This document shows positions 36,696-46,574 of a stretch of DNA of 64,000 bases, piece after piece. Positions within the stretch are counted from its first letter, which is position 1. Each line of letters opens with the position of its first letter. The position numbers and the translations under genes are program-made. This stretch comes from Psychrobacter faecalis (GTDB lineage Bacteria; Pseudomonadota; Gammaproteobacteria; Pseudomonadales; Moraxellaceae). The notes beneath the pieces are model-generated. The model was not told where the DNA came from and did not search any database. It saw nothing but the letters and a program-made list of their open reading frames with translations. Location: contig NZ_JABAST010000001.1 of NCBI RefSeq assembly GCF_016107575.1, forward strand, positions 124,001 to 188,000. Reading direction: 5' to 3'.

Positions 36696-38099
36696 ATGGC
36701 AGACAACGAAAAAACCGACGACTTACTCAATCAGACACCGCCGCACAATATTGATATTGAAAAGGCCTTACTGGCGTCTTTGATGAGTATCGAAGAGGCA
36801 TACGATAAGATTGCAGATATCGTCACCAAAGACGATTTTTATGCGGGGCGTCACCAGTATATTTTTGATGCGATTGCGCATTTGGCAGCGGTCAACGAGC
36901 CTTACGATACGGTCATGGTGCATGATTGGTTGGAAGCACAGAAACTGCTTAAAGGTGCCGGCGGTGACAGCTACTTGGCCGATATTTTAAGCCAAAGTCC
37001 TGCTACCTTGTTTAATCTCACCGCTTATGCGCAGCGCGTGCGAGAGCTATCGACCTTACGTCAGCTCATTACCACGGGCAATGACATGCTGACCCTTGCC
37101 TATAATCCCAAAGACCAAACGGTAAGCGATATCTTGGACAATGTTGAGGCAAAAATATTTAGTATCAATGAGCAGCATAATAAACGCGCAGAGCAACGCG
37201 GCCCCGTTGGTATTACCTCAGTATTGACCAATGTCATTGATAAGATTCAAGAGTTAAAGTCTAATCCTGACGGCATGATAGGTTTACAAACGCCATTCGT
37301 CGAGCTAAATAACAAAACCCAAGGCTTACAAGCCGGCGATTTAATCATTGTAGCGGCGCGTCCGTCTATGGGTAAAACCACCTTTGCTATGAACTTAGCA
37401 GAAGGCGTTTTGTTTAATGAAGATTTGCCCGTGGTGGTATTTTCGATGGAAATGCCAGCGGAGTCCATCGTCATGCGTTTGCTGTCGTCTTGGGGTGCGA
37501 TTAATCAGACGCACTTGCGCTCTGGGCAAATGAATGAAGATGAATGGGCAAAAATGATGAATGCCATTCAGCATTTGCAATCTAAGCATTTATATATCGA
37601 TGACAGTACCGCCCTGCCGCCCTCTGAGCTGCGTTCGCGCTGTCGCCGTATTGCTAAAAATCATGATGGTAAACTTGGCGCTATCGTCGTCGATTACCTA
37701 CAGCTAATGAAAGTACCTAGTCTTGACGGCAACCGTGTGGGCGAAATCTCGGAAATTTCTCGTAGTTTAAAAGCCTTGGCTCGTGAGCTTGAATGTCCGG
37801 TTATTGCGCTGTCCCAGCTTAACCGCAGTCTAGAAAACCGTCCAAATAAGCGCCCTATCATGTCGGATTTGCGTGAGTCGGGTGCGATTGAGCAGGATGC
37901 CGATTTGATTATGTTTATTTATCGCGATGAGGTTTATAATGAAAACTCAGACCACAAAGGTGTGGCTGAAATCATCATCGGTAAACAGCGTAACGGCCCT
38001 ATCGGCACCGTCCGCTTAGGCTTTGAAGGGCAATTTACCCGCTTTATTAACCTGACACCAGAATACTATCAAAACGTCAGCTTTGAGAATGATGAATAA
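36696..38099 (+). CDS. dnaB: Replicative DNA helicase
   Basis: 467 residues, hexameric 5'-3' helicase at the replication fork. N-terminal DnaB domain NIDIEKALLASLMSIEEAYD, Walker A in IVAARPSMGKTTFAMNLAE, VVVFSMEMPAESIVMRLLSS, Walker B in AIVVDYLQLMKVP, LKALARELECPVIALSQLNR and DLRESGAIEQDADLIMF are in order. No intein. The ATG at 36696 gives the family N-terminus. It is followed by a strong terminator, then alr, an order I associate with Acinetobacter-type genomes. Confidence 0.98.
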   Translation: MADNEKTDDLLNQTPPHNIDIEKALLASLMSIEEAYDKIADIVTKDDFYAGRHQYIFDAIAHLAAVNEPYDTVMVHDWLEAQKLLKGAGGDSYLADILSQSPATLFNLTAYAQRVRELSTLRQLITTGNDMLTLAYNPKDQTVSDILDNVEAKIFSINEQHNKRAEQRGPVGITSVLTNVIDKIQELKSNPDGMIGLQTPFVELNNKTQGLQAGDLIIVAARPSMGKTTFAMNLAEGVLFNEDLPVVVFSMEMPAESIVMRLLSSWGAINQTHLRSGQMNEDEWAKMMNAIQHLQSKHLYIDDSTALPPSELRSRCRRIAKNHDGKLGAIVVDYLQLMKVPSLDGNRVGEISEISRSLKALARELECPVIALSQLNRSLENRPNKRPIMSDLRESGAIEQDADLIMFIYRDEVYNENSDHKGVAEIIIGKQRNGPIGTVRLGFEGQFTRFINLTPEYYQNVSFENDE

Positions 38100-38158
38100 T
38101 CGGCTGACTAAACAATACATATAATAAGCTTTAACTTTAAAACGACTATGAATAAAAC

Positions 38159-38203
38159 TAGCCAGTGCGTCATCAGCCAAATTGATGACGCACTGGCTTT
38201 ATT
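38159..38203 (+). terminator. Terminator after dnaB
   Basis: AGCCAGTGCGTCATCA (38160-38175) pairs perfectly over 16 bp with its complement at 38183-38198, followed by TTATT. It is one of the longest stems in the window. Confidence 0.85.
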
Positions 38204-38287
38204 GCTTTACCCCATTATTAATAACATCATTTGTTTAATGAAATCGTTTTACTAATAAAAATAACTTTGTCAATAAAGAAGGCAATT

Positions 38288-39412
38288 ATGCGCACTATCA
38301 CAATTAATCCAGCCGCCATTACTCATAATTTGGCGCAAGTTAAAAAACTGGCACCGACGGCAAAAATCCTTGCTATGGTCAAGGCCAATGCTTATGGCCA
38401 CGGCGTCGCTGCTGTCCTACCAGCATTGCAACAAGGCGAGCAACAGGCTGATGGTATAGGCGTTGCAACCTTGATAGAAGCTTTAGAAGCCCGTCAATTA
38501 GGTTGGGATAAAACCATTGGTCTCATCGAAGGCGCATTTACCGCCAAGGAATGGCAGCTAACGATAGAGCATGATATCAGCTGCGTGATTCATCATGAGC
38601 CGCAATTAATGTGGGCATTAGAAAAAACCCCACCGACTACCAGCGCCACTCGAGTGGTTTGGCTAAAATATAATACTGGCATGAACCGCTTAGGTTTTAA
38701 TGACCAAACGCTGATTCCAGCAGCCAAACGTTTGCATAAAGCCGGTTATCAGCTGATTTTAACCACTCACTTTGCCAATGCCGACGACCGCGCTCATCCT
38801 CTAAATGCCATTCAAATCCAGCGCTTTAACGACATGCTACAGACGTTACGAGAAACGGTGAGCAGCGATGTAAAAGGCTCATTGTGCAACTCAGCAGGTA
38901 TCGTCAATTTCCCCGAGCATCATCACGATTGGGTACGTCCGGGCATCATGCTTTACGGTAGTACGCCTGTCACTGATAAAAGTGCGCGTGATTTGGACTT
39001 ACAGCCAGCAATGGAATTTAGCGCCCAAATCATCGCGCTACAAACAGTCAACGCAGGTGACGGCATTGGTTATGGCAGCCGCTGGACTGCGATGCAAGAT
39101 ACCAAAACAGCGTTAGTCAGCATCGGTTATGGTGACGGCTATCCACGCGTGGTGAGTGCTGATGCCTATGTTTCTGTTATTGACGATACCAACAACCAAA
39201 GCTACCCATGTGCGGTCATCGGACGCGTAGCCATGGATATGATTGTCATTGACGTCAGCGCTGTGCCAAACAGCGTGGCGTTAAATAGTAAAGTATTACT
39301 GTGGGGTGACGCGCCGCACGTCGATGAAGTCGCCGCCCATGCTGAAACCATTAGCTATGAGCTGCTATGCCGCCTAAGCGCGCGCCCAACTCGAAACATA
39401 ACAGAATCCTAA
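38288..39412 (+). CDS. alr: Alanine racemase
   Basis: 374 residues, PLP enzyme making D-alanine for peptidoglycan. The PLP Lys is Lys32 in MVKANAYGHG; LKYNTGMNRLGF, LCNSAGIVNFP, VRPGIMLYGSTP, the second catalytic residue Tyr in GIGYGSRW and GRVAMDMIVIDV follow. The ATG at 38288 with AGAAGG upstream gives the family N-terminus MRTITINPAAI; the 19 upstream codons are an artefact. D-alanine branches to cell wall along with murB near 46 kb. Confidence 0.97.
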   Translation: MRTITINPAAITHNLAQVKKLAPTAKILAMVKANAYGHGVAAVLPALQQGEQQADGIGVATLIEALEARQLGWDKTIGLIEGAFTAKEWQLTIEHDISCVIHHEPQLMWALEKTPPTTSATRVVWLKYNTGMNRLGFNDQTLIPAAKRLHKAGYQLILTTHFANADDRAHPLNAIQIQRFNDMLQTLRETVSSDVKGSLCNSAGIVNFPEHHHDWVRPGIMLYGSTPVTDKSARDLDLQPAMEFSAQIIALQTVNAGDGIGYGSRWTAMQDTKTALVSIGYGDGYPRVVSADAYVSVIDDTNNQSYPCAVIGRVAMDMIVIDVSAVPNSVALNSKVLLWGDAPHVDEVAAHAETISYELLCRLSARPTRNITES

Positions 39413-39619
39413 TCGTTAGATATGAACATCATGACAGTTTGCCAGATAAAAGAGACAGCGCCAAATCATGGCAAATTGAACATTTACATTAAGCCCAATT
39501 GCGCTATACTAAAAGTTTGTTGTCACCACAGTATACGCACTGACGCGATATGATTACTGACTGACAACGTAACATTTTTATCGATTTTTTATCGATTGTG
39601 ATCGACTGCTAGGATTACT

Positions 39620-40543
39620 ATGAGTTTGCGCCATTTTTTGACCCTATCTGATTTAACCAAACAAGAACTAGAAAACCTCATCAAACGCGCTTGTGAATTG
39701 CGCAAAATGCAACATGCCGGCGAGATCTATCAGCCGTTTGTTGGGCGCACGCTTGGCATGATATTTGAGAAATCATCCACCCGTACGCGTATCTCATTTG
39801 AGACGGGCATGGGACAGTTTGGCGGCAGCGCTATCTTTTTATCGCCAAACGACACGCAGCTTGGGCGCGGTGAGCCGCTAGAAGATTCGGCGCGTGTTAT
39901 CTCAAGCATGGTCGATATCATTATGATTCGTACCTTTGGGCACGAAAAAGTTGAAACCTTTGCCGAATACTCTAGTGTGCCTATCATTAACGCCCTGACC
40001 GACGAATTTCATCCATGCCAGCTGCTTGCTGATATGCAAACGTATTATGAGCATCGTGGCAGTATCGAAAATAAAATCGTCACTTGGGTTGGCGATGGCA
40101 ACAATATGTGTGCCTCCTACATGCAAGCAGCCAATCAGTTTGGCTTTGAGCTGCGTGTTGCTGCCCCTTATGGTTTTGAGCCTGACCCTGAGCTGATGGA
40201 GCGCTTCTCACATTGCGTGAGCTTGGTCGAAGATGTGCAAGATGCAGCAAAAGATTCAAACTTAATCGTCACCGATGTCTGGGCGAGTATGGGACAAGAG
40301 TCTGAGCAAAACACTCGCGCACGCCGTTTTGCGCCCTATCAAGTTACGCCATCACTACTCGATAAAGCCGACCCCGAAGTGGTATTTATGCATTGCTTGC
40401 CTGCGCATCGCGGCGAAGAAATCTCTCACGATATGCTCGATGATCCGCGCTCAGTGGTCTGGGACGAAGCGGAAAACCGCTTACATGCGCAAAAAGCCTT
40501 GATGGAGTTTTTATTAAAAGACAAAATTAAGCTACCTGCCTAA
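39620..40543 (+). CDS. argF: Ornithine carbamoyltransferase
   Basis: 307 residues; makes citrulline from ornithine and carbamoyl phosphate in arginine synthesis. The carbamoyl-phosphate loop STRTR (53-57), [16 protein letters not shown], the [12 protein letters not shown] segment and [11 protein letters not shown] with its catalytic Cys are intact. The start ATG at 39620 is preceded by AGGAT. The terminator at 40611 is shared with the convergent rpiA. Catabolic ArcB is unlikely given the lack of arc genes nearby. Confidence 0.96.
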   Translation: MSLRHFLTLSDLTKQELENLIKRACELRKMQHAGEIYQPFVGRTLGMIFEKSSTRTRISFETGMGQFGGSAIFLSPNDTQLGRGEPLEDSARVISSMVDIIMIRTFGHEKVETFAEYSSVPIINALTDEFHPCQLLADMQTYYEHRGSIENKIVTWVGDGNNMCASYMQAANQFGFELRVAAPYGFEPDPELMERFSHCVSLVEDVQDAAKDSNLIVTDVWASMGQESEQNTRARRFAPYQVTPSLLDKADPEVVFMHCLPAHRGEEISHDMLDDPRSVVWDEAENRLHAQKALMEFLLKDKIKLPA

Positions 40544-40609
40544 AAATAGGTTGTTAAAAACATATCGTGATATTTTGCTAAACCAGCAAGCGGCAGATGA
40601 ACAGATACG

Positions 40610-40646
40610 AAAAAGGCAGCGCATATTTTAATGCGCTGCCTTTTTA
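40610..40646. terminator. Bidirectional terminator between argF and rpiA
   Basis: AAAAGGCAGCGCAT (40611-40624) and ATGCGCTGCCTTTT (40631-40644) pair perfectly around ATTTTA. Confidence 0.93.
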
Positions 40647-40702
40647 TTGTTTATGACTTTATTTAGCGATAAGTTGTAGCATTAAATTCTGTCAATAATG
40701 CA

Positions 40703-41365
40703 TTAACGCGTCAAAGTCGTCACCCCATCACTGCCCGCTCTAAGCAGCACATCGGCTTGATTGGCAGCAAAGATACCATTACAGACAACACCAACGATAT
40801 TGTTTAACTCTTGTTCAAACGCCAACGGATTACTGACATCCAAATCATAGGTGTCTAAAATCACATTACCATAATCGGTGACAAAATCTTCACGATATAC
40901 TGGCTCACCGCCCAAACGCGCTAATTGCCTTGCTACATACGAGCGCGCTTGTGGCAGCACTTCTATCGGTACGGGAAATTCGCGCCCCAAGCATTGCACA
41001 CTTTTGCTTTCATCAACCATACAGACAAACTTGTTGGAAGCCGCAGCGACGATTTTTTCACGTGTGAGCGCGCCGCCGCCACCTTTAATCAATTGCAAAT
41101 GTTCATTTACCTCATCAGCGCCATCGATATAAACATCAAGCTGACCGGCAAAGTTTAAATCGACGATTTCGATACCCAAGGCGCGTAGTTTATCTTCGGT
41201 GACCTGTGAGCTTGCGACCGCCCCAGCAAGCCTTAACGTCGGCAATAACTCAATCAAACAATTTACCGTACTGCCTGTCCCTACGCCAAGTATCATGTCA
41301 TCTTCGATATAGCGGAGGGCAGCTTTGGCTGCGGCTTGCTTTTGTGCTTGCTGATCACTCATCAT
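40703..41365 (-). CDS. rpiA: Ribose-5-phosphate isomerase A
   Basis: 220 residues; interconverts ribose-5-P and ribulose-5-P in the pentose phosphate pathway. MILGVGTGSTVNCLIELL, the substrate loop DGADEVNEHLQLIKGGGGALTREKI, and VCMVDESK are the RpiA signatures. AGGAT lies upstream of tandem ATGs at 41365 and 41362. It is divergent from ilvA, an arrangement common in gammaproteobacteria. Its leader contains 17-base tandem repeats. Confidence 0.97.
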   Translation of the reverse strand: MMSDQQAQKQAAAKAALRYIEDDMILGVGTGSTVNCLIELLPTLRLAGAVASSQVTEDKLRALGIEIVDLNFAGQLDVYIDGADEVNEHLQLIKGGGGALTREKIVAAASNKFVCMVDESKSVQCLGREFPVPIEVLPQARSYVARQLARLGGEPVYREDFVTDYGNVILDTYDLDVSNPLAFEQELNNIVGVVCNGIFAANQADVLLRAGSDGVTTLTR

Positions 41366-41740
41366 AAATCCTTGGAAAAATAAACGTCTTACTCTAAAAG
41401 AGCTAAAATGATAAAAGAGGTAAAATGATAAAAGAAATAAAAGGCGCGCTTATTATAACCGATGGCTTTAAGCGATGTTAGCGTAAAACCTATTCTAAAT
41501 ACTCATTGAACCCTCTCATAGCGCATACTTACTTTAATATATTTATAAATGAGCATTTAACCTTTAATAAACTCTCGACGAAATTTGCAATTGTGTCTTG
41601 CAAGATAGTGAAAATCAGCATAGGCTAATCTATTTCGTTTTTGTGCTTATCTTTACTGGTTTATTGCTGTTTATTATCGAATACCAATTTATAACCATTT
41701 GCACTTCTTTTATTCATTTTCACTTTGTTTAGGAATCATT
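41366..41740. other. 375-base divergent region between rpiA and ilvA
   Basis: Holds the promoters of both genes and the 17-base repeats close to rpiA. No other feature recognisable. Confidence 0.55.
41396..41446. repeat. 17-base tandem repeat in the rpiA leader
   Basis: AAAAGAGCTAAAATGAT (41396-41412) and AAAAGAGGTAAAATGAT (41413-41429) differ by one base; a decayed third copy runs to 41446. They lie 30-80 bases before the rpiA start. Confidence 0.85.
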
Positions 41741-43294
41741 ATGCTGTCACATTGGGTACGAGCCATCTTGCAAGCCACCGTCTATGACGTCGCCATTCAA
41801 ACACCACTTGAAGCTGCACCGAAGCTGACCCAACGTTTTGCTAATGATATTCGATTTAAGCGTGAAGATTTGCAACCGGTTAAATCCTTTAAATTGCGCG
41901 GTGCTTATAACCGTATTAGCCAATTGAGCGATGCGCAAAAAGCACGCGGCGTCATTTGTGCCTCGGCAGGTAATCATGCGCAAGGCGTTGCCTACTCTGC
42001 TCGTAAGCTTGACTTGAATAACATTATCGTGATGCCAACCACCACACCGGATATCAAAGTCGATGCGGTACGCGCGCTTGGCGGTAATGTCGATTTGCAT
42101 GGCGACAGCTTTGATGAAGCCAACCGTTATGCAATTAATCGTGCTGAGACCGAGGGTTTAACCTTTATCCCGCCATATGATGATGAATTGGTGATTGCAG
42201 GGCAAGGGACTATTGGTCTGGAATTGACCCAGCAATGGCGCAACATGGATTATGTCTTCGTTGCCGTAGGCGGTGGTGGTTTGATTTCTGGCGTGGCAGC
42301 ATTTTTGGGTGAAGTGGCGCCGCATGTCAAAGTCATCGCCGTCGAAGCAGAACAATCAGCTTCACTAAAAGCGGCGCTTGAAGCGAATGAACGGGTTAAA
42401 CTCAAACAAGTCGGACTGTTTGTCGATGGTGTCGCCGTTGCTCAAATTGGCGAGCTGCCTTTTGATATCGTGCGTATGCAAAAGGGCGATGCGTCAGGTC
42501 CTTTAGTCGAGACTGACGTGGTCACTTGTACCAATGATGAAGTCTGCGCAGCGGTGAAAGATATCTTTGAAGAAAACCGTAGTATCGTTGAGCCTGCTGG
42601 TGCTTTATCCGTTGCAGGCATGAAAAAATATATCGAAGCCAACAATTTACAAGGCAAAAACTGCGTTGGTATCATCTGCGGTGCCAACATGAACTTTGAC
42701 CGCTTGCGCTATATCGCCGAGCGTACGGAGATTGGTGAGAAAAAAGAAGCCATCTTTGGCGTGACGATTCCTGAGCAAACCGGCGCGTTTTTAAACTTCT
42801 GCCGTAGCCTACATGGCCGTAATATCACCGAATTTAACTATCGTGCCGATAGCAAAAAATCACCCGACTCTATGGAACCTGCGTCTATTTTTGTCGGTAT
42901 CGCCTTAAAAGAAGGTGAGAAAGAGCGTCAAACGATTAGCAACCAATTGGCAGCCGATGGCTATGAAGCGCATGATTTAACCGATGATGACATCGCCAAA
43001 TCTCATATTCGTCATTTGATTGGCGGTCATGCCCATGTCGAAAATGAGCAATTATTAAGCGTAGTATTCCCAGAACGTCCGGGCGCTTTATTGACCTTTT
43101 TAGAAAAATTGGGCGATGACTTTAATATTACCTTATTCCATTATCGCAACCACGGTGCCGCTGAAGGTCGCGTATTGGTTGGCTTACAAGCTTCTGAGGG
43201 CAACTCTCGCCAGCTACAAGACGCGCTTCTTGATATTGGTTATGACTGCACCATGCTCAATGACAATATCGGCTATCAGTTATTTTTAAAGTAA
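41741..43294 (+). CDS. ilvA: Threonine ammonia-lyase (biosynthetic threonine deaminase)
   Basis: 517 residues. It deaminates threonine to 2-oxobutyrate, the first step to isoleucine. PLP Lys51 sits in PVKSFKLRGAYN; SAGNHAQGVAYSA, the PLP phosphate loop AVGGGGLISGVA and GIICGANMNFDRLRYI complete the catalytic domain. Two C-terminal ACT-like regulatory domains (about 330-420 and 425-510; LNFCRSLHGRNITEFNYR and LLTFLEKLGDDFNITLFHYR) indicate the isoleucine-inhibited form. The ATG at 41741 follows AGGAATC; the 14 codons upstream are dropped. Confidence 0.97.
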   Translation: MLSHWVRAILQATVYDVAIQTPLEAAPKLTQRFANDIRFKREDLQPVKSFKLRGAYNRISQLSDAQKARGVICASAGNHAQGVAYSARKLDLNNIIVMPTTTPDIKVDAVRALGGNVDLHGDSFDEANRYAINRAETEGLTFIPPYDDELVIAGQGTIGLELTQQWRNMDYVFVAVGGGGLISGVAAFLGEVAPHVKVIAVEAEQSASLKAALEANERVKLKQVGLFVDGVAVAQIGELPFDIVRMQKGDASGPLVETDVVTCTNDEVCAAVKDIFEENRSIVEPAGALSVAGMKKYIEANNLQGKNCVGIICGANMNFDRLRYIAERTEIGEKKEAIFGVTIPEQTGAFLNFCRSLHGRNITEFNYRADSKKSPDSMEPASIFVGIALKEGEKERQTISNQLAADGYEAHDLTDDDIAKSHIRHLIGGHAHVENEQLLSVVFPERPGALLTFLEKLGDDFNITLFHYRNHGAAEGRVLVGLQASEGNSRQLQDALLDIGYDCTMLNDNIGYQLFLK

Positions 43295-43334
43295 TTTTAG
43301 ATATAGTTTTAGCAAAAACAATAACAGCATATTT

Positions 43335-43367
43335 TAAGCGGCCTACCCCAATAGGATTGGCCGCTTA
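43335..43367. terminator. Possible terminator between ilvA and paiB
   Basis: TAAGCGGCC (43335-43343) pairs with GGCCGCTTA (43359-43367), with CCTA/TAGG inside. No T-run follows on the plus strand, so termination is uncertain; it overlaps the paiB leader. Confidence 0.5.
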
Positions 43368-43384
43368 CTAATATTGAGAACGCG

Positions 43385-44035
43385 ATGCATATCCCTACTA
43401 TTTTTGCCGAAGACAATTTTGACAATATTATTAAATTTATCGCCGTTAATCCGTTAGCAACTTTGATTGCCCAAACCAATGATGGTATGGAAGCCTGCCA
43501 TCTACCGTTATTTTGGTATAAAGATGATACGAACATCAATTTTCAATACGGCTACCTTTATGGTCATTTTGGTCGCAAAAACCCTATTTACCAACAGGCT
43601 TTAGCAGACAGCTCATGGTTAATTATCTTTCAAGATTCTGGACACTACATCAGCCCTAACTGGTATCCTAGCAAAGCCAAAACTCATAAAGAAGTGCCGA
43701 CATGGAACTATCAAAGCATCCATATTCAATCTAAAATTGAGCTGCTTGAAGACACTGATACCCTTAAATGGATATTAGCTAGCATGACCGCGCAACAAGA
43801 AGTAATAAACGATAATCCTTGGTCGTTAGATGACGCACCAGCTGCTTATATCGATGCCATGTGTCGCGGTATTATTGGCTTTAGATTGTCTATTAATTCG
43901 ATACAAGCCCAATTTAAATTAAGCCAAAATAAAACTGTAGAAAACATCACAGGGGTGATAAACGGCTTAGAGAATTTACGTACAAATGACGCTAAAGAAA
44001 TGGCTATTAAAGTTACACATCAGAATAAAGGCTAA
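43385..44035 (+). CDS. PaiB-type FMN-binding regulator
   Basis: 216 residues. FIAVNPLATLIAQTNDGMEACHLPL, YGHFGRKNPIYQ, HYISPNWYPSKA, VPTWNYQSIHI and the FRLSINSIQAQFKLSQNK ending, with a predicted split-barrel FMN-binding fold, identify the PaiB family. B. subtilis PaiB is called a negative regulator of sporulation and degradative enzymes; in Proteobacteria the role is unclear. No PaiA acetyltransferase is beside it. It follows ilvA with a hairpin between, so may be its own unit. Confidence 0.88.
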   Translation: MHIPTIFAEDNFDNIIKFIAVNPLATLIAQTNDGMEACHLPLFWYKDDTNINFQYGYLYGHFGRKNPIYQQALADSSWLIIFQDSGHYISPNWYPSKAKTHKEVPTWNYQSIHIQSKIELLEDTDTLKWILASMTAQQEVINDNPWSLDDAPAAYIDAMCRGIIGFRLSINSIQAQFKLSQNKTVENITGVINGLENLRTNDAKEMAIKVTHQNKG

Positions 44036-44152
44036 TTTTTTACTTATTCACCATAAAAACCCATTTTGAAAAACTTTAATCACTTATCACTCTTTTAATT
44101 CCCAAAAAAACCACCATTATTATCTTAGTTTATTGATATTTATGAGGTTTTG

Positions 44153-44593
44153 ATGAGTAAACATAACAAAAACCACAATCAGCCAAGCCATAGCCAGCCA
44201 GATACGGTACGTATGCGTCTTGATAAATGGTTATGGGCTGCGCGTTTTTATCGCACCCGCACTCTTGCCAAAGAAGCCATCGAAAGCGGTCGCGTCCATT
44301 ATGCAGGGAGCCGTGTCAAAACCAGTAAAGAGATTACGGTCGGAGATGAACTCAGTATTCGCCAAGGCTCAGCCACCGCCATGACTGAAAAAACCGTGAT
44401 TGTCGAAGCGCTAAGTGCCCAACGTGGTAATGCAACTGCCGCCCAAGCGCTGTATTCTGAAACTGAGGAAAGCGAAGAGCGCCGCGCCTACTATGCCGAA
44501 CAGCGCAAACTGGCCAATCTTGCCCGCCCTGATAATAAACCCAATAAAAAAGAGCGTCGTGATTTACAACGCTTTAAAAACAAGCAAGAATAA
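44153..44593 (+). CDS. hslR: Heat-shock protein 15-like S4-domain RNA-binding protein
   Basis: 146 residues. One S4 domain: MRLDKWLWAARFYRTRTLAKE, AIESGRVHYAGSRVKTSKEI and VGDELSIRQG. A basic tail (NKPNKKERRDLQRFKNK) follows. In E. coli Hsp15 binds the 50S subunit with a stalled nascent chain. The ATG at 44153 with TGAGG upstream is preferred over the in-frame TTG three bases earlier. An insertion of charged residues before the tail is typical of the family. Confidence 0.9.
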   Translation: MSKHNKNHNQPSHSQPDTVRMRLDKWLWAARFYRTRTLAKEAIESGRVHYAGSRVKTSKEITVGDELSIRQGSATAMTEKTVIVEALSAQRGNATAAQALYSETEESEERRAYYAEQRKLANLARPDNKPNKKERRDLQRFKNKQE

Positions 44594-44784
44594 AGGCTGC
44601 CAGTAACAGCAGTATTCTATTATTTATTGCCTAGCGTGACCCTATTGTTTACCTCTACTCTTGCCATTCAAGGTATTAACCGTTACGCTAACCACCAATT
44701 CATTTATTCGATAACATGCTAAGCAACCGCATTATCATGCTGGTCTTGATGGCATGTTTTTTTGTTGTGATAAAAGGTCTTTAT

Positions 44785-45282
44785 ATGCCAATCAAAGCGT
44801 CTACTCCTTCCTCTGTTCTAGTGGTTTGTTTGGGGAATATTTGCCGTTCACCGACTGCCGAAGAGATTTTCCGCCAGCAAGCAGCGATTGCAGGGCTGGC
44901 GATGAAAGTGGATTCAGCAGGTACGGGAGACTGGCATATTGGTCATGCGCCAGATGAGCGGGCACAGCGCCACGCCAAAGCCCATGGTTACAACATCAAT
45001 AAGCTGGTCGCGCGTCAAGTGAGCGCTGATGATTTTCGTAAGTTTGATTTGATTTTGGCGATGGATGCGCAAAACTTAGCTGACCTACAAGCCATAAAAG
45101 ACAGTATCAGCGATACAGATGGCAAGCTTGCCAAACTGGCATTATTTAGTGAAGAAGACCCAACTTACGGCGGCGACGATGTACCAGACCCTTATCAAGG
45201 GGACGCCGATGCTTTCGAAGAAGTAATTGAACGTATTGAATCCAGTTCACAAGCTTGGATTGAAAGTTGGAAAACTGCTTAG
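44785..45282 (+). CDS. Low-molecular-weight protein tyrosine phosphatase
   Basis: 165 residues. The signature VCLGNICRSP (CX5RS) lies near the N-terminus, and the general acid Asp in DVPDPY near the C-terminus; DSAGTGDWHIGHAPDERA is the family's usual segment. Such proteins dephosphorylate tyrosine-kinase (Wzc) systems in exopolysaccharide producers, but no capsule genes are adjacent, so the target is not known. The ATG at 44785 has AAAGG at 8 bases; the longer frame from 44716 would add a hydrophobic stretch that other members lack. Confidence 0.93.
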   Translation: MPIKASTPSSVLVVCLGNICRSPTAEEIFRQQAAIAGLAMKVDSAGTGDWHIGHAPDERAQRHAKAHGYNINKLVARQVSADDFRKFDLILAMDAQNLADLQAIKDSISDTDGKLAKLALFSEEDPTYGGDDVPDPYQGDADAFEEVIERIESSSQAWIESWKTA

Positions 45283-45425
45283 TTTAATAGTTCTTAGCGC
45301 TAAATGTTTAACCACACTTAATAATAGTTAGCGATAAAGTGCTATATTTCTGCTACTTTTATGCCGCTCATCCTTTATAATAAACACCGCATGATTTTTT
45401 GTTTATTTGCCCTATAGGCTATGTT

Positions 45426-46574
45426 ATGACCTCAGCTTTACGCCATGATTTCTGTGCTCAACCTGCGACATCAACCCATCTTGCAGTGAATATATCGCAG
45501 GATAATTTAGTCGATTTGTCGCATAGCAATACCATGGCATTAGCATCTGTAGCGGATGTGGTCGTCCCACTAACGGATGAGGCACAGCTTGATGCCTTTA
45601 TGGCAAATTATGAAAAAGAGGCAGCACCTACTAAGCCGTTATTCGTTCTTTCAGGCGGCAGTAACGTTTTATTGCCCGCACAGCTAAATGCGATTGTCTT
45701 GCGACCACAGATGCGCGGTATTAGCGTGACAGCGCAGACAGACAGTTATGTCGATATCGAAGTGATGGCTGGTGAAAATTGGCACGACTTGGTCATGCAT
45801 ACGGTTGCTCAAGGTTGGTATGGCCTAGAAAATTTGGCACTGATACCGGGTTTGACTGGCGCAGCGCCGGTACAAAATATCGGCGCTTACGGTGTGCAGT
45901 TAGAAGACTGTCTAGAGTACGTGCGTGCCTATCATCTCCCAACCCAAACTTGGCATCAGCTAACAGCAGCAGACTGCGAGTTTGGCTACCGCGACAGCCT
46001 CTTTAAGCGTACGCCCAATACTTGGCTGATTACGCGCGTTGGTTTTCGTCTGCATACCGATCCCAGCAAAATCCTTGCCAGCTACGGCGATGTGCAGACG
46101 GTCGCGCAGCGCTATGCCGAGCAGCGAGGACGCAGCCAGCCCAATCCTGCTGATGTCATGCAAGCGATTATAGATATTCGCCAGCAGAAGCTGCCCGACC
46201 CTAAGCAGCTACCCAATTGCGGCAGCTTTTTTCAAAATCCTATTATTTCTCAAGCGCAATTTATAGCGCTAAAAGCCATCCATCCTACCATCGTTGGCTA
46301 TCCAACGCCCGATGCCATGGTTAAGGTGGCAGCTGGCTGGTTAATTGAACAGGCTGGTCTAAAGGGGCATGGTTTAGCGCCAATACTCACCCATCAGCAG
46401 CAAGCGTTAGTGTTGACTAATCACAGCCCATATCAAGCGGCGCAAGCGGATGTGGCAAAAGCGCAGCAGCATATCGCTGACATTGTCCATGAGAAGTTTG
46501 CGATTGAATTGGCGCGCGAGCCGGTTTGGGTAAATGCTGACGGCTCTATTGGATTTGATGAGCATGTGGTCTAA
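45426..46574 (+). CDS. murB: UDP-N-acetylenolpyruvoylglucosamine reductase
   Basis: 382 residues; reduces enolpyruvyl-UDP-GlcNAc to UDP-MurNAc, FAD/NADPH. VLSGGSNVLLP is the FAD loop; YGLENLALIPGLTGAAPVQN, IGAYGVQLED, CEFGYRDSLFK, the catalytic Ser in LPNCGSFFQNPI and AAGWLIEQAGLKG follow, fitting type I MurB. An N-terminal extension (about 35 residues before LASVADVV) is present. The ATG at 45426 is used, as the TTG at 45399 lacks support. It overlaps the start of the next gene. Confidence 0.96.
   Translation: MTSALRHDFCAQPATSTHLAVNISQDNLVDLSHSNTMALASVADVVVPLTDEAQLDAFMANYEKEAAPTKPLFVLSGGSNVLLPAQLNAIVLRPQMRGISVTAQTDSYVDIEVMAGENWHDLVMHTVAQGWYGLENLALIPGLTGAAPVQNIGAYGVQLEDCLEYVRAYHLPTQTWHQLTAADCEFGYRDSLFKRTPNTWLITRVGFRLHTDPSKILASYGDVQTVAQRYAEQRGRSQPNPADVMQAIIDIRQQKLPDPKQLPNCGSFFQNPIISQAQFIALKAIHPTIVGYPTPDAMVKVAAGWLIEQAGLKGHGLAPILTHQQQALVLTNHSPYQAAQADVAKAQQHIADIVHEKFAIELAREPVWVNADGSIGFDEHVV

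Noticed and set aside
41747-42100. 117-residue minus-strand frame
   Set aside because: Antisense to the ilvA catalytic domain.
44716-44784. N-terminal membrane helix on the tyrosine phosphatase
   Set aside because: The longer frame has no ribosome site, and the internal ATG with AAAGG gives the normal family start.
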